A stretch of 64,000 nt of DNA from Neospora caninum Liverpool (taxonomy: Eukaryota; Apicomplexa; Conoidasida; Eucoccidiorida; Sarcocystidae): the NCBI RefSeq assembly GCF_000208865.1, contig NC_018395.1:4326839-4390838 (forward strand), written 5' to 3'. The position numbers were made by a program, and so were the translations under genes. The notes below the pieces were generated by a model. The model saw nothing but the letters and a program-made list of their open reading frames with translations, was not told the DNA's origin and did no database searches. Every line of letters begins with the position of its first letter. Positions within the stretch are counted from its first letter, which is position 1. This document shows positions 32,938 to 45,400 of the stretch, in pieces.

Positions 32938-33346
32938 GGGATATAGTTATTGGTGTATGATGTGCAAATGGAGAAGAAAGCGACTTCTCTCATGGATGTT
33001 TTCTTGCATGTGTTCGCAGTGAAGGACCGCATGTGCGTCTCCCCCGCTCAAGAAGTCTGTACAGGTTAATGTTGCTAGGTTAATTCAATCTGGCAAGCGC
33101 CACAAACACATCGAGACGCATCCTTGTTTTCAGAAACTTTCTTGACACAGGGCGCCTTCGTCTCTCACTTTCCGGTTTCTGCAGTACGTGCGTCGCAGAA
33201 GGACACACCACAAGCGAAAGCGTTGCGCTTCCTTCCCTCTTTCCTTCCACAATCCACAAACCCCGCATCATATACAACCGCATTCATATGAACGCGTGTA
33301 CACCTATATTAGACATGTACGTCTCTGCAAAAATGTACAGTATTCA

Positions 33347-33381
<35 letters not shown>

Positions 33382-34200
33382 ACATATATATGCATAGGCG
33401 TCATGCCTATGCATGTAATTATAACTCATATGTTGAGAAATATTTTTGTGTGTACGGCGTATGGTTGCGCTTGATTCGGCGTTTCGGCTGGGGTGTTTAC
33501 ATACTTTAACCATCTGTTGTCGTTTCGGCCAGCGGCACGAAACGGCCCATATTGAGATACGACAAACGGGATTCGACGGAGACAGCCCCGGAGAGTCGAC
33601 AAAAAAAGTGTGCGGCAGCTGCGGAAAGACGCAAAGTCATCGATGGGGGAGGAGCTGTGAGGAAAGGGGTGCCGAACAACTCGGGCGCAAAGGAGCGAAG
33701 CAAGCCGGAGACGGCCGGAGCGCCATCTGTTTCCTCCGTCCTGTCTCTCTTTAAGGACGCGCACAGTGGCTTGAAGCCGGCGCCGCTGCAGCGCATGCAT
33801 CTACACTGGCGGGACTGACTGAGCGCTCGTTCACGTCCAGCTCGTCTACGGGCCCTAAAAACCAAAAGGCGTCGGAGAAGAAAGAGACGAGAAGCAAAAC
33901 GGTTAGGCTTGAGCTTTGGGCTCGAGGCCAATTCGCCTAGGCGAGAGGTCGGCGTCGCGTGTGTGGTGAAAACGAAAGACTAACAAGTTAAAAAAAAGTT
34001 AAAAAAGAAAAGGCGATACGTTCCTCGTCTGCCAGTCGCACGCAAGGGTGGGCACGGGCGAACACGAGACTCTCGGCCTGTTGGGGAAAGGCGAGGCACG
34101 CGAAGCGAGACCACGGCGCGCGGAGGCTCCAGCGCAAACGCGGAGAAAACAAGGGGAGGAGAGGAAACTCGTCGAGGCCGCGTTTCCAGAGACACCAGCG
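32014..34200. other. Convergent intergenic region
   Basis: It lies between the 3' ends of the basic protein gene (+) and FPGS (-), and may include a last exon of either. It is marked by TA tracts at 32808-32866, 32892-32934 and 33348-33391. A small perfect inverted repeat, TGCATAGGC-gtcat-GCCTATGCA, lies near 33391-33413. I see nothing else supportable. Confidence 0.5.
32808..32935. repeat. Paired (TA)n tracts
   Basis: Two TA runs of about 60 and 45 bases are separated by roughly 25 bases of mixed sequence. Confidence 0.85.
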
Positions 34201-35911
34201 CTAAACGTGACTCGCCGAAACATCGCCGCTGCCCACAGATGTCGGCGGATGCTGCACATGCGGGGGAAACCCAAGCGCAGCTTTTAGGGCACAGCCGCGA
34301 TTGCCAAAGAGACCGACGGGAGAGGGAGAGTGTCTGAGCCTACCGTGGAGGAAGCCGAGAGTCTGTACGACTTCGCGCATCATGTAGAAAGTTCCGCAGA
34401 CGATTAAAACGCTCTGCTCAGCCGTCGCCTGGCGATACGCGAAGCGAAGAACGTCGGGGAGGTCTCCTGCAGAAAAACGAAGCAGCCCAAGGATGCTGCG
34501 CGGTGCTGGCGCTTTGGCACAAACTTCGTGCACAAGAGGCGAAAGGAAAAAGGCGGAACCACAGGTTCAGCAAGGAAGGGAAAAAAGGCAGGCGCTTTGG
34601 CACAAACTTCGTGCACAAGAGGCGAAAAAAAAAAGGCGCAACCACAGGTTCAGCAAGGAAGGGAAAAAAGGCAGGCGCTTTTCTGGCGGAGACCGCACTG
34701 TGCCTTTTCGGGGTTGAGAGACAAAGAATCCCCGAGGAAACGAGAGATAGAAGGGCGGAGAAAAAGAGAACAGGACAGAGTGAATGTGCCACCGAGACGG
34801 AGACAGAGATAAAGAGGGGAACGGGAGAGAAAGAAAGGGAGGGACGACAGAGCAGGTTCGGGCTTGGCGCACGCGCCTCTTTCGGTTCGCTCACATACCT
34901 GCACTGCAAGTGTCGAGGAGATGGGCGTAGGGGCGAATGATTTCCGGCACGCGGAGGCGAGCCTCAGCGTCATTCTTCGAACTGCGTTGTTCTTTTTTCT
35001 CGCGCGCTCTCTCTTCTGTGACCACGCGATGCTGCTCCTCCAACCCTGCTAAAACCTCTGTGCGGAGCCTGAAAAGGAGAAACAAAGACGCGGAGAGAAA
35101 CATTCCAGCACAACCAGAACCAGACTTCGACTGCCGCCTACACATACACCCCTCGCCCCTTTCTCTTCCGACGCGCGAGCTGTTTCCCCTTTGAAAGCCC
35201 CCCGAAAGAAGATAGAGAAAACCAGGCAGACACAGAAGAGGCGAGGCAGAGGCGCCCTGCCCCAAGCAGTCGCCTGGTCTCCACCTCTCTCTCGGCTTAT
35301 ATTCGGGGTGCCGACTGAGGGGCCCAGAGCGCCAGCTTCCGCGAGCGAAGCGGCATACCCTTGAAACGCGAGTCGACGGTCTCGGGATCAACAGCAACCA
35401 AAACGCATGGCGCACCGTCGAAAAAGACGAGGTCGCGTGGGAGCTTTCGCAGCCCCACACGCTGGCAGAAACTGAGAACTGCGCTTCTCAAGAACCCGTG
35501 CAGCCGCAGAAACTGTCCGGCTTCGCCACGCGATCCGCGTCTAAAAAAGAGGAGACGAGAAGGCACCTACGCATCAGTGACTTGGTCGTTTGTTTGGAGT
35601 TCCTCCAACACAGAAACGGCGGTTTTGCGGCGCTCGTGGTCCGCCTCGACAAAGTGCAGCCGCTGTATGTACACCCCAACACACACATTAAAGAGCGCAG
35701 TGATGGCGCCGCGTTTCGCCGTCGTTTTTTTGCGCTGCCTACAAAGGCGACGAGCGACGGGATGTTTCGACACAGACCTGTGGAGTGGAGGCGATGTAAC
35801 TCTTTCTTCTCGCATTCTCTCCCCCCTGCAGCGCGGTGAAATTCATTTCTCATCCCGATTCGAAAAAGCTAGGTGGTACACTTGCAGGTCGCGATACGCA
35901 TCAGAATGTAT

Positions 35912-35950
<39 letters not shown>

Positions 35951-38900
35951 CATACATTTATAGGAATATATAGGTGTAGATGCACATGTGCTCCATAGGT
36001 ATTATGCATACAGTGGAACGCCGCAGACATAGGTACACCGCCAAATATATACATGCATATAAATATAGATAAACATGCATGCATATATATATGTATATAT
36101 ACAGATACATATTCAGAGGGAGAGATGTCGATACACAGGCTTTGCGACCCCTAAACAGATATCACGCGAATTGACCTCATGATGTTAGCAGGCGTCCGTA
36201 ATGTCCCTTCACACACGTTTACACTTTCACACTCCCTTCAAGGCAGAGCACACACACGTCTGTCAATGCCTATGTCGAAGCGCGTGTTCGATGCGGATGC
36301 TCCGAGGCGACTTACCACAAGGCGGTTGTTCTTGGGAAAAGAGAGATAGTTGATGAAGGGCTGGAGGACGGAGACGCTACGCTCTTTGGTGAGAGAAACG
36401 ATGACTCGAACCGGAATGCCGAAGTAATGGTGGCCTAGGAACTTCACGCACACTCCCACAACACAGAGACATCCTCGACAGACGGCCAAGACGAAAACGT
36501 TTCCCCACACAAATATCTAGACATACGTGTGGATATATTTCCTGGGAGATCTATCCATCGAACCAGATGTTTTCATCTCTCTTCATATACATATACATAT
36601 ATATACATGTGTACTGACGTGTATAGATGGTTAAGCAAGGAGATACACGAGTGGACAACCCACGTAGGTACGCCTACACGAGCAACAGAATGTATCAAGA
36701 GGGAGATGGATGCATGCGAGTCAGAACTTCTAAGCTGCTGTTCTCCTACCCTACCTTCCAGCCTCCCCCTTCGCGCCGTTCATCTTTTCCTCCTCGTCGC
36801 ACCAGGTTCTCAATTTATGTGTATTCTCACGCCAATCCGCCCACCTCTCATTCTCACATCTTCTTCATCTTCTCTCTCTCCTCTTCTTCATCTTCTCTCT
36901 CTCCTCTTCTTCATCATCTCTCTCTCCTCTTCTTCATCATCTCTCTCTCCTCTTCTTCATCTCCTCGCTCTCTTCTTCATCTTCTCTCACGCTTCTTCAT
37001 CATCTCTCTCTCTTCTTCATCTTCTCTCTCTTCTCGTGATCTCTCTCTCACCTGGAGGAACCGCTCAATGGCGCTTTCGTTGTGTGCGACATCCACGATG
37101 ACTGCGTACGGCGTCTCCAGCGGCGCGTGGTTCCCCTCCTCTCGCGCGTTCTTCCCGCCCGCTTCCTGGCGGCTGAGGGAGTTTCCGTTTTTTTCCTTCT
37201 CGCCAGTTAGTTTTCCTTTGCCAGGCACCTTCTGCTCGCCCGTGGCAGCCGGAGAGCCGCGCCGCACGCCACACAAGTCGCTGGCGACTTGCAGATCCTG
37301 TCGAGTCAAAACGTGAGCGCGAAGCGGCATCTGCACGGACAGCGCAGTTTGCAGCTGATTCGGCAGGAGGTCGAGCCTCAGCACGTTCTCCACGACGGCG
37401 CTGAGCAGAAAATGGAAAAAGGCGAGAGGACGAAACCACACGTAAACCGGATGCCGAGAGAGCGGGACGAGACATCGCCCAGATGTCACGCGAGACGTCC
37501 GCGCCCTGAGACAGCGAGAAAGAGACACGCGCGGGCATGCAAAGGCACCCACAGAGGCAGAGAGACAGCAGAACAAAGAGCGAGGCTAAGCGGCAGCGAG
37601 AGCGAACGAACAGCAAACGGGAGGAGGAAATGCATTAAGGCAGCTGACGATGGAGACGGAAGCTTAGCGACATGCAGACCAGACTCCATGCCGAGAAAGG
37701 TGGAACCGAAACGAAAGGGGAGCTCACACGCACGGACAAACAACCACGCACCGGCAAATGCGAATGTTTTCGTCCTCAAAATCCTCGCCTCTGGGCTCTG
37801 CCGGGACCTCCACGACCTCCGCCTCAACGCACGCTGCCTTTTTCCGAAAGCACGGGTGAACGGCAGCCGTCGGGCCTGCAGGGAAAGTGAGGAAAGGGGA
37901 AAGTTAAATCGCGAGAAAAAAAACAGCGAAACCCGAGGAAGGCACGGGCTCACTTGACACGACTCGAATGCGATCTGTAGCGTGGCACACCAGACAAACG
38001 AGAGCAAGGAAACGAAGAAAGGAAAAGAAGCGACGCGGCGAACGGAGAAAGGACAAAAGCGGAAGGAAAAGAAGCAAAAGGAAAAGAAGTGAAAGGACAA
38101 CGGCGAAAGGACAAAAACGAGAGGATGAAACAGGGTGGAACGCCGCTGCAAGCGACCGCTTCAGAGGCGAGACAAGGAAGGGCTTCGAGGAACCACACAT
38201 GGCATCGTCGCATCTCACACGAATCGGCAACGCGCAGGATCGACACGACGGCCTCTGTCTTGTATTGTCTAGGGCTCTACGAAACCGAAACGAAAGCGTC
38301 CACGGCGAGACAAGCAGAAGGCGATCAGGAGCAATTCTCATCCCCGGCTCAGAGACGAGGGAGCGTTTCCAGGATCAGACGTCATGGGGACAGCAAGCAC
38401 GAGATGTGCAGGAACGCCGAAGTTTTTTAAACGGACCTTTTCACTAAAACCGGCACACGTACAAAACGACTGTTTTTCTCACCTAGCACAACTGTGGTCT
38501 TTGCTTTGATGATGCCTGCCTTCTCCTGAGCGATTTTCTCCAGAGTGTCTCCGAGGACGTTCATGTGGTCCCAGCCTGCGGGAGTGCACACACCACAGGA
38601 TCCAAGCCTAGCCCAGGCCATCGAGGTGACTGTCAAGCTATGGAGCGCGTTTGGCACCGAAACTGCTCAAAGTGTCTATCTGAGGCGAGTGTGTTGGGTT
38701 CCAACTGCCGCAGAAACGAGGTTCTACAGAATGCGTCTCGCGCGGCCGTCAACGCTGTCTCCTCGCTGCCGGATGCTCTGGCGAGAAGCCGATCGCCTCG
38801 TCAGACGCGGGCTAGGAGCGCGCACGTGTATGCTGGAGTGAATCGAGGCGTTACTGTGTTTGCGTAGGTGCGTTGTCCTGGATGTCGAACAAGCGACTGG

Positions 38901-40621
38901 TCGGCAAACAGACCGATGAATTTACAGATACACACACGGCCCCTGCAGGCACGTCAAGGGAGCCGAGAACAGACTACAGCCCCACTCGACGCTCGTCAGG
39001 TATTCGCGCGCAGGCTCCCGTCTGGCGGGCAGTGGGTGTCTGCCCGACGGGAGCCTGCGCGAGCGTTTTGGGTCAAACTCCTCTCACCAATGGAAGTGAT
39101 GACAGTGCACCTTGGAGAATCCAAGATGTTTGTCGCGTCCAAACGACCGCCTAAGCCAGTCTCGATCACGGCCCAGTCGACTTCTTGCTGGGAAAAGTAG
39201 AGAAGCGCCATGTGCGTGGTGATCTGAGCACACACGCGACGAGCCTCGGGGGAACTCTGGGACAGCTGTCGGGGTGACACAGACACTTGGCGAACACGTG
39301 TGTGCGAACGGGACCTCACACGCGAGCAGCGACACCAAGTCAGTCGCGCCTACCTCGAAAAATGTCAACTCGACGTCCATTTGCTTGGCAGTCTGCGTCA
39401 CGCGGTTGTACAGAGCAACCACGTCTTCCTCAGGAATCATTTGGCTATCCACCCGAATCCGTTCCCGGAAAGAGAGAATGTGAGGCGACGTGTACGTACC
39501 GACCTTGTAGCCTGCACGGAAGCAAAAACCCAGGGCCCAGTGCAGCCAGATAGGGCACACTGAGCCTCTCATTAGCGACCTAGATTCAACTGAAGCTCGA
39601 GGAAGACCCCAAATGCTAAACTTCGAGCATCGCCTGATTTCTTTCATAGAGCGCCTCAACATTCCCCTCCGGCCCATATACTCTCAGGAAACAAAAGACG
39701 CTCCCGTGCCCAGCGGGGTCGCGAAACGAATACCCCGAGCACGCATCGAGACACGCGTCTCAGCGACAGAAAGGTCGGTGCGAGCTAGAACTCGGAGACT
39801 AACAACATATGAGAGGCAGAGACGTCGGCGATACAGAGAAGGCGGGAAGACCAAGAAGGCTTTCATCCGACCCCATTCAGTTTGTTTGCTATTGGGCGCG
39901 TGTTTCCCTTTTCTTCCCATTCACCGCACATACACACATTATCGCAGCTGAAGCGCAAGGCGAGAGAGTGGAATCAAAGACATCGCCAAGGCTCATCCCT
40001 CTCGTCTTCCGCAGTCCAGTGAAGTGGTGTGCGGCAATCATACAAGACCTTGGTTGCCTGTATCTCACAACTGGTGTCATATTCGTTATCCTAGGCACTG
40101 GAATGTCTCTGTTAATTCGATTCGAGTTACACAGTTCGCCGCATTGACGAAGGAAGCAGCGGAGGACAGCGACACGGTGCTGTTCACTCCAAGGGAGTGT
40201 AGTGGTCATGTGAAGAAAAACATTTTTGCAAAAGGATGGGAATGGACCTACAGAGGGAGTATGACAGGAACAGGGAAATGTATGTATTTATCCATATACA
40301 CGTTAATTATCTGTTTTTCCACATACACGTCCGATGTATCTCCGGTGTCGACCCAGACACGAAAACTGCGTTCGACCTCCGTTGTCCACTCTTACCCTTG
40401 AGCGAAAGGCAGGCGGCGAGCTTGGCGCAGGTGGTGCCTTTTCCATTGGTCCCAGCCACGTGGATGATATCGTAATCGTCCTGAGGACTGCCGAGACCGG
40501 CAGCAACTGCTCGCACCCGCTCCGTTCCCAGTTTCACTGCATGATGGGAAAAAAGTTGTTTCAAACACGCGCTGTACGTCCGGACCAAGCCGCCGGACGC
40601 CGCAGCGCCTGGCGACGCCAT
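34201..40621 (-). CDS. FPGS: Folylpolyglutamate synthase / dihydrofolate synthase (FolC family)
   Basis: Eleven exons are inferred: 40621-40396, 39511-39354, 39223-39088, 38575-38483, 37875-37752, 37400-37052, 36441-36316, 35662-35582, 35461-35316, 35068-34899 and 34466-34201, about 624 residues. The enzyme adds glutamate to dihydropteroate or folates with ATP, keeping folates in the cell. Seen: P-loop HVAGTNGKGTTCAKL; the loop YTSPHILSFRERIRV; the Mur-ligase motif VIETGLGGRLDATN; WDHMNVLGDTLEKIAQEKAGIIK, split here as the lysine-bearing helix; DVAHNESAIERFL at the start of the C-terminal domain; and VLIVCGTFYMMREVV near the end. Exons 1-7, 10 and 11 have good splice sites and matching phases. 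The exon 8 to exon 9 and exon 9 to exon 10 junctions are weak. The C-terminus may instead splice at 34343 to another exon. Apicomplexan homologues are bifunctional DHFS-FPGS; whether this one is cannot be read from sequence alone. Confidence 0.9.
34505..34680. repeat. 83-bp tandem duplication in FPGS intron
   Basis: The unit beginning GCTTTGGCAC starts at 34511 and again at 34594. A third partial start lies at 34677, so the period is 83 bases with just over two copies. It lies in the intron between FPGS exons 10 and 11, only about 40 bases upstream of the exon 11 acceptor in the transcript. Confidence 0.92.
35918..35947. repeat. (TA)n tract in FPGS intron 7
   Basis: A TA run inside the intron between exons 7 and 8. 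The neighbouring 36045-36106 stretch is also rich in TATA and ATGCATGC words. Confidence 0.85.
36850..37050. repeat. CT/TTC-rich minisatellite next to FPGS exon 6 donor
   Basis: About 200 bases of repeated TTCTTCATC and TCTCTCTCC blocks. Read on the transcribed (minus) strand it is an almost pure GA/GAA purine tract starting right at the 5' splice site of exon 6 (CAG|GTGAGA at 37051). Confidence 0.9.
39007..39061. repeat. Strong inverted repeat (hairpin) in FPGS intron
   Basis: The arms CGCGCAGGCTCCCGT (39007-39021) and ACGGGAGCCTGCGCG (39047-39061) pair perfectly over 15 bases. A second stem, CGGGCAG/CTGCCCG (39026-39032 with 39040-39046), continues after a 4-base bulge, closing a 7-base loop. 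It lies in the intron between FPGS exons 3 and 4. Confidence 0.9.
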
Positions 40622-42442
40622 CGCACAGGGTCGCTATGCACAAAGGGCGGTTCGTTTCGGGAAGTTTTTCCCCCAAGAAACGGCGAGTCCGGAGAAGGCA
40701 AGGGAAGTTCCAAGGCTGGGAAGACGACGGAGAGGAAACCAGCGAGACGGAACGGCGGCACACGAGGCGGCAGGCTGCACGCTAGTAAAACGTGCGTTTA
40801 GGGCCCTGACGAATACCCGGCGCTCGCTTGCCCGGAGCGCGTCCCTGGGCTTTGGCAAAGAACGCGAGGTTTCAGTGCACGCTACGATTCGTCAACGAAG
40901 AAAATACAATGTGTTAACCTGTAACCTGGAACTGGGACACTAAAGGCGTGGTGCCGCGAGGAGCCAAGTGACATCTGCGTAACTGTCAGCGTACATGAGA
41001 ACGCTGTCTTCTTGGCGGCCTCTAGGCCTGCGACCAGGAAACCCAAAAGCAGTCTATACTGGGATTTGATAAAAAAGGTATTCACGGACAGACGGGGCGG
41101 CGTCCGTGTCACGCCATCAAGTTTTCGGGGTCATCGGGACCGAACGGCCAACCTTGCCGGGAGAAGAAAAGCTCTTCGCAGAAACGGATACAGAGGAGTC
41201 CCTCTGTGAATAACGCCAGCGACAGTCAGGCCAAAACGTTTACAGGAATATAAAGCTGCCCTGGATCAAATCTGAGCAAAAAGGGTTCTTCAGGGAGCGA
41301 GGATCACAAGTTCGAGAGCGACGCGACACACAGATGCGCTACACAGGGTGTGGCCGTTCCGCCGCACGCAAAGACGTGTAAAAGGCAGGATCTGGGGAAC
41401 AGGTTTGGCGACGCCGTCCTGCGTAGGCTGCCTCAGAGAGAAGTTTTTAGACAGCCTCCTAGAGAAGAACCGCACTCCGGGACCGGCGCTGGATTTTGCG
41501 TCGTCGCAAACTCTTGCCTCGCTGCATGCACAGAAAAATGTGCTCAAGCCTCAGCATGTATCGAAGCCCTCGCTCAAGACGTTGCTGCGGGGCAAGACTG
41601 ATGCAGTAAGACACCTGGCCCACACGGAAAGTTCTTCTCGGTTTGTTTCTCTGTTTTCGTTTCCTGTCCTGGCGCTCCAGCTGCGGAAGTCGCTCGGTTG
41701 CGCGAGGCAACCCGACACACGAGCTCACCTCGGAAGTTGGCAGACGGTGATTTGAGCGCACCGCGACAGCTGGACAAGCTCCTGCCCTGACGGAGGTCTT
41801 GCCGTCGAGCTCAAAACACTCGCAAACTGGAATCAAAATGCGTGTTTTGAGTGCCAGTTGGACTGAGTGGTCGTCTACAAGCAGAAAACAAACGAAAAGC
41901 GGTCGTGCTGTAGAGAAGTCCAGTGTAGCGAGGCAGAGTGCCCGGCCACGCTGTCACCAGCGACACTGAGCGATTGCAGAGGACCTCTGTTTCGTTGCTC
42001 GCTCAGCCGTTCCAGGTGCAAAGATGGTTGAGTTCATTGTCTTGAGTTTCTCCATCCAGAACACACTTCTACGATTGCGTTTACTGCCACTGTAACGTCT
42101 ACAATGTTTCTGGTCGTGATGCGGAGTCGCGGGAGGTTCGCTGTATGGCGAAAATGAGCCTCAGATGTCTGGATAACCCCCAGCACATAATAACTGCGCC
42201 GATATGTAGCCACTGTTTTGGTGCGTACATCTCCAACAACCTGTAGATACGATAAATAGCGAGATTACTATGCAACTGCGTGGCTAAAGGACGCCTCCCA
42301 GGCACTGTGCACTCTCCTGCATTGATGCTGGATCTCACCACCGCCTGGCCATACTGACCCGCGAACGTGTGCTTCGCTCCTTTTTTTCGGTGAGAAGGGG
42401 GTGGAGAAAAGGAGACAAGGCTCAGACTTTAGGTTTTGAAAA
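40622..42442. other. Region upstream of FPGS
   Basis: It should hold the FPGS promoter and 5' UTR. Short frames occur on both strands, but none shows a domain or a matching splice pair, and I see no supported gene. Confidence 0.5.
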
Positions 42443-45400
42443 ATGCCGCCGAAAAAAGGGCAGAAGGGGAAAAAGAAATTGTGTCGCCCCGAGGTCACTC
42501 GCTTTCTTCAGACGCACCAGTACAAATGTATGCGGAGTCTTCTAGACTTGCCTGGGGGAGTTCCCTCAGTGCATCAGCCTTCTATCGATACAGAAACGGA
42601 GAACTCTATTGCGGCGCTCCTGTCCGTTCTCGGACGTATAGGAATCTCCATGAAGGTGAAGCAACTTTCCGTCCTCAGAAAGTCGTCATAGTTTGCGTCT
42701 TTTTGTGTATCGAGGTCTTTTCTCTCGGCTGTATCGGAAACTGCTCTGCTTCCGGAGTGACTCGTGTCATGGTCCCCCTCACCAACTCAAAAAATCGTCA
42801 GTCTCGCCCAGAATATCGGTAGTGCATAATCATCTTCCTTAGGTTGGTACGTCGGGAACGGCTACGGTTCGCTGCCGCTTGCTTCAGAAAGGTTGTTTGA
42901 AGGCGCCGAAAGTTAAAATGAGTCTTTGTTTATCACATCAGCAAGTTGTTTTGTATCTACCGTAGAGACGCACGGAATCGCCCCGTAAAAAGAGAAACTT
43001 CATTTCATCGTTTATCCGATAGATGGCCAACATGTTGAAGCCTCGATTTGCGGATTAGCACAGTTGCTGGCAAATCGCGTAGCCGTCTCCTCGTTCTTGT
43101 GCACAACCCCTGTGGAGTTTCGGAGAATCAACTGCATCGACAGACCTGATACAATTTGAGCGCCCAATTGACATGCGACTGGATCTCTTTATTTTTCGAT
43201 CTTGACGGTTCCACTAAGGCAAAGCACGCATACGTTCCGCGAGTTTGCCGTGAGAATCATTGTTATGGGAACGAAAATACCTAGCCGGCATGCGCGAATC
43301 GGGAGAGTCATTCTCGAGCATAGACTGTTTGATGCGTAATATGTATGAGGGTTGGCCCTGAAGTCTGTGTATTGTGTACTGTGGTGCAAAAGAATCCAAC
43401 CATATTCCTCGAGAACAGCCTACGACCGCATTCTGTTTTCTCTCTGCTTCCCAAATTGTTTACCGCAGGTCGGCTGTCCAAAGGATTTCAGATTTCAAAC
43501 TCACCATCGGTTACTATATCCGACCCCGCAGTACACCCCAGCGGGATATCCTCCGGACGTCGTGCGTCATGCACGGACCATTCTGACGCGCAACTCAATG
43601 GTCTTTGTTAGCGGACGAGGCCTTACATTGGATGGCGAGGACCTCCAAGGGGCTGCTAATCAGTTTTTGATGGATGTTGACTTCCACGTGAATGGAATTG
43701 TTGCGTGGATCGAGAAAGGCCTCAGCTGCGACTTCGCAAGCACGGGGCTCGTCGCCTTTCAGGGCGATTTGAGAGAGCGGTTTCAAGTCTTCGATTATGT
43801 CTGGGCTGCGTTCGAAGAACGTGTGTGCCACGAGATTGGAAAAGTCATGAAAGAAATCTTCAAGCCGATTGACCTCATCGTGGTGGGTGACAAGCTGCTG
43901 TGAAGCGCCTGTCGCGGTGAAGAACGAGGCACAAAGGGAACTGTTACTGTAATCGAGTTCGCTGATATCTGGAGCTGCCGTAAAAAACATGTACATGTGT
44001 CGCTTCGTTATTCTTGGGAACACTGACATGTTTTCTTATATGCGTTTGAGAAGAACTTGCCGTGTCATCTGGACTTGAGATCGATGCAGGTGTTACAAGG
44101 ACATATGGAAGTTTACTGGGCCTAAAAAAAGAGCGTAACACGCATTACTTTCCAACTGGCAATTGCATCGGTAGTCCACACGATGCTGTGTATCGACAGA
44201 GGTGCAAGGGGGGGGGGATGTTTAGCCTTGGTCCGTGTGATGCAAAACCAATTTAGTTTAGCTGATAGTGTATGGGTGTGGATTCGGTTCTGTGTGAAAA
44301 ATTCGTTAAACACTCACCAGCTGTCTAGGCGGACTGCTCTCTCACGTGTTGCTGCGTGTGCATCAGGATCTTGAGGGAAAATTGTCCGTTCTCGAGGATG
44401 CCCAAGTACGTAGAGTTTCAAACTCGTAGAAATATACCTTGATGAAAATGCGTAGCATCCCCTGTGGTGCTTTAGCATACACAAATGTTTGCTTCTCGTC
44501 AACGCCGTACTGTATTCTCTCGCTGAGGACTTGCCCACGATACGATTCCAAGAGATATCCATTGTCCGGTTCTTCTCTGTGTTGCTGAAATGGGAAGTAT
44601 GGCCAAAGTAACTCCTTCCCAAATTCTCCCTGTTTCCGCTCACGAGGCATAGGTGAAGTAACTACGCAGCTCGTGGAATGTTTCGACAATGCGACCTTTG
44701 CTGCAGGAGTATGAGGCGAAACGCGATACCGAGCAACAACTTGTTGCTGCGATCACCGTAAGGCTTTGGCTTAAAAGTGCTCTAGGGTCGCAACCTTCCT
44801 TTTACTGGTAGAGGCCGCCTGCAAAAAGCTACATGCAACACTGGTACGGAATGCTGCCGGTGAACCGATCAGATGTTTAGTCTGCATTGCTCGCACTCAT
44901 GTGCGTATACGTGCTTGTATGTATAGGTAAAGTGTAGTTCGACGTAGGCCGCTTTGATGCATTTGTTCATGAATGTTAAAGGACACCTGTATCCGTAAAC
45001 ATGGCCTATAGTTCCGTATCCCTACCGTATAAGAGGCGTATAACATACACATTCGGGTGGAAAAAACGTGATTACGTTTTCAACAAATTTAACTGTTCAC
45101 GCAGGGACTGCAGGGACTGGTTTAGTATTGGCAGGGGATACATCTGGTAGATGAACTGCGGAGCACATTCAAGGGCTAACGAGAGGCTGCAGTTCTCTCT
45201 TTCTGAAAGCACACTCTCAAAGCCAATCCGACTACTGTTGACTCTAGGTGTTTTTCTGCTTTGAAATACTTCGTGTTTGCAACCAACCCGCTCGAACTTC
45301 AATCCTTTCAATGCGGAGTGCCGAGAGGGTGTTACGGATTTCAGGAGCTGCTTCGGATTCTGTCCATCAATGAGGATGGCTTCAAGATCCCCAAGGTAGG

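Noticed and set aside
36850..37050. Ser/Leu-rich frames in the CT repeat
   Set aside because: Translation of a simple repeat in an intron.
39084..39677. Separate small folate-gene frames on the minus strand at 34-40 kb
   Set aside because: They are exons of one FPGS gene extended into introns, not independent genes.
43345..43611. Alternative plus frame at 43.35-43.61 kb
   Set aside because: No splice partner or domain. It overlaps two other frames and is probably noise.
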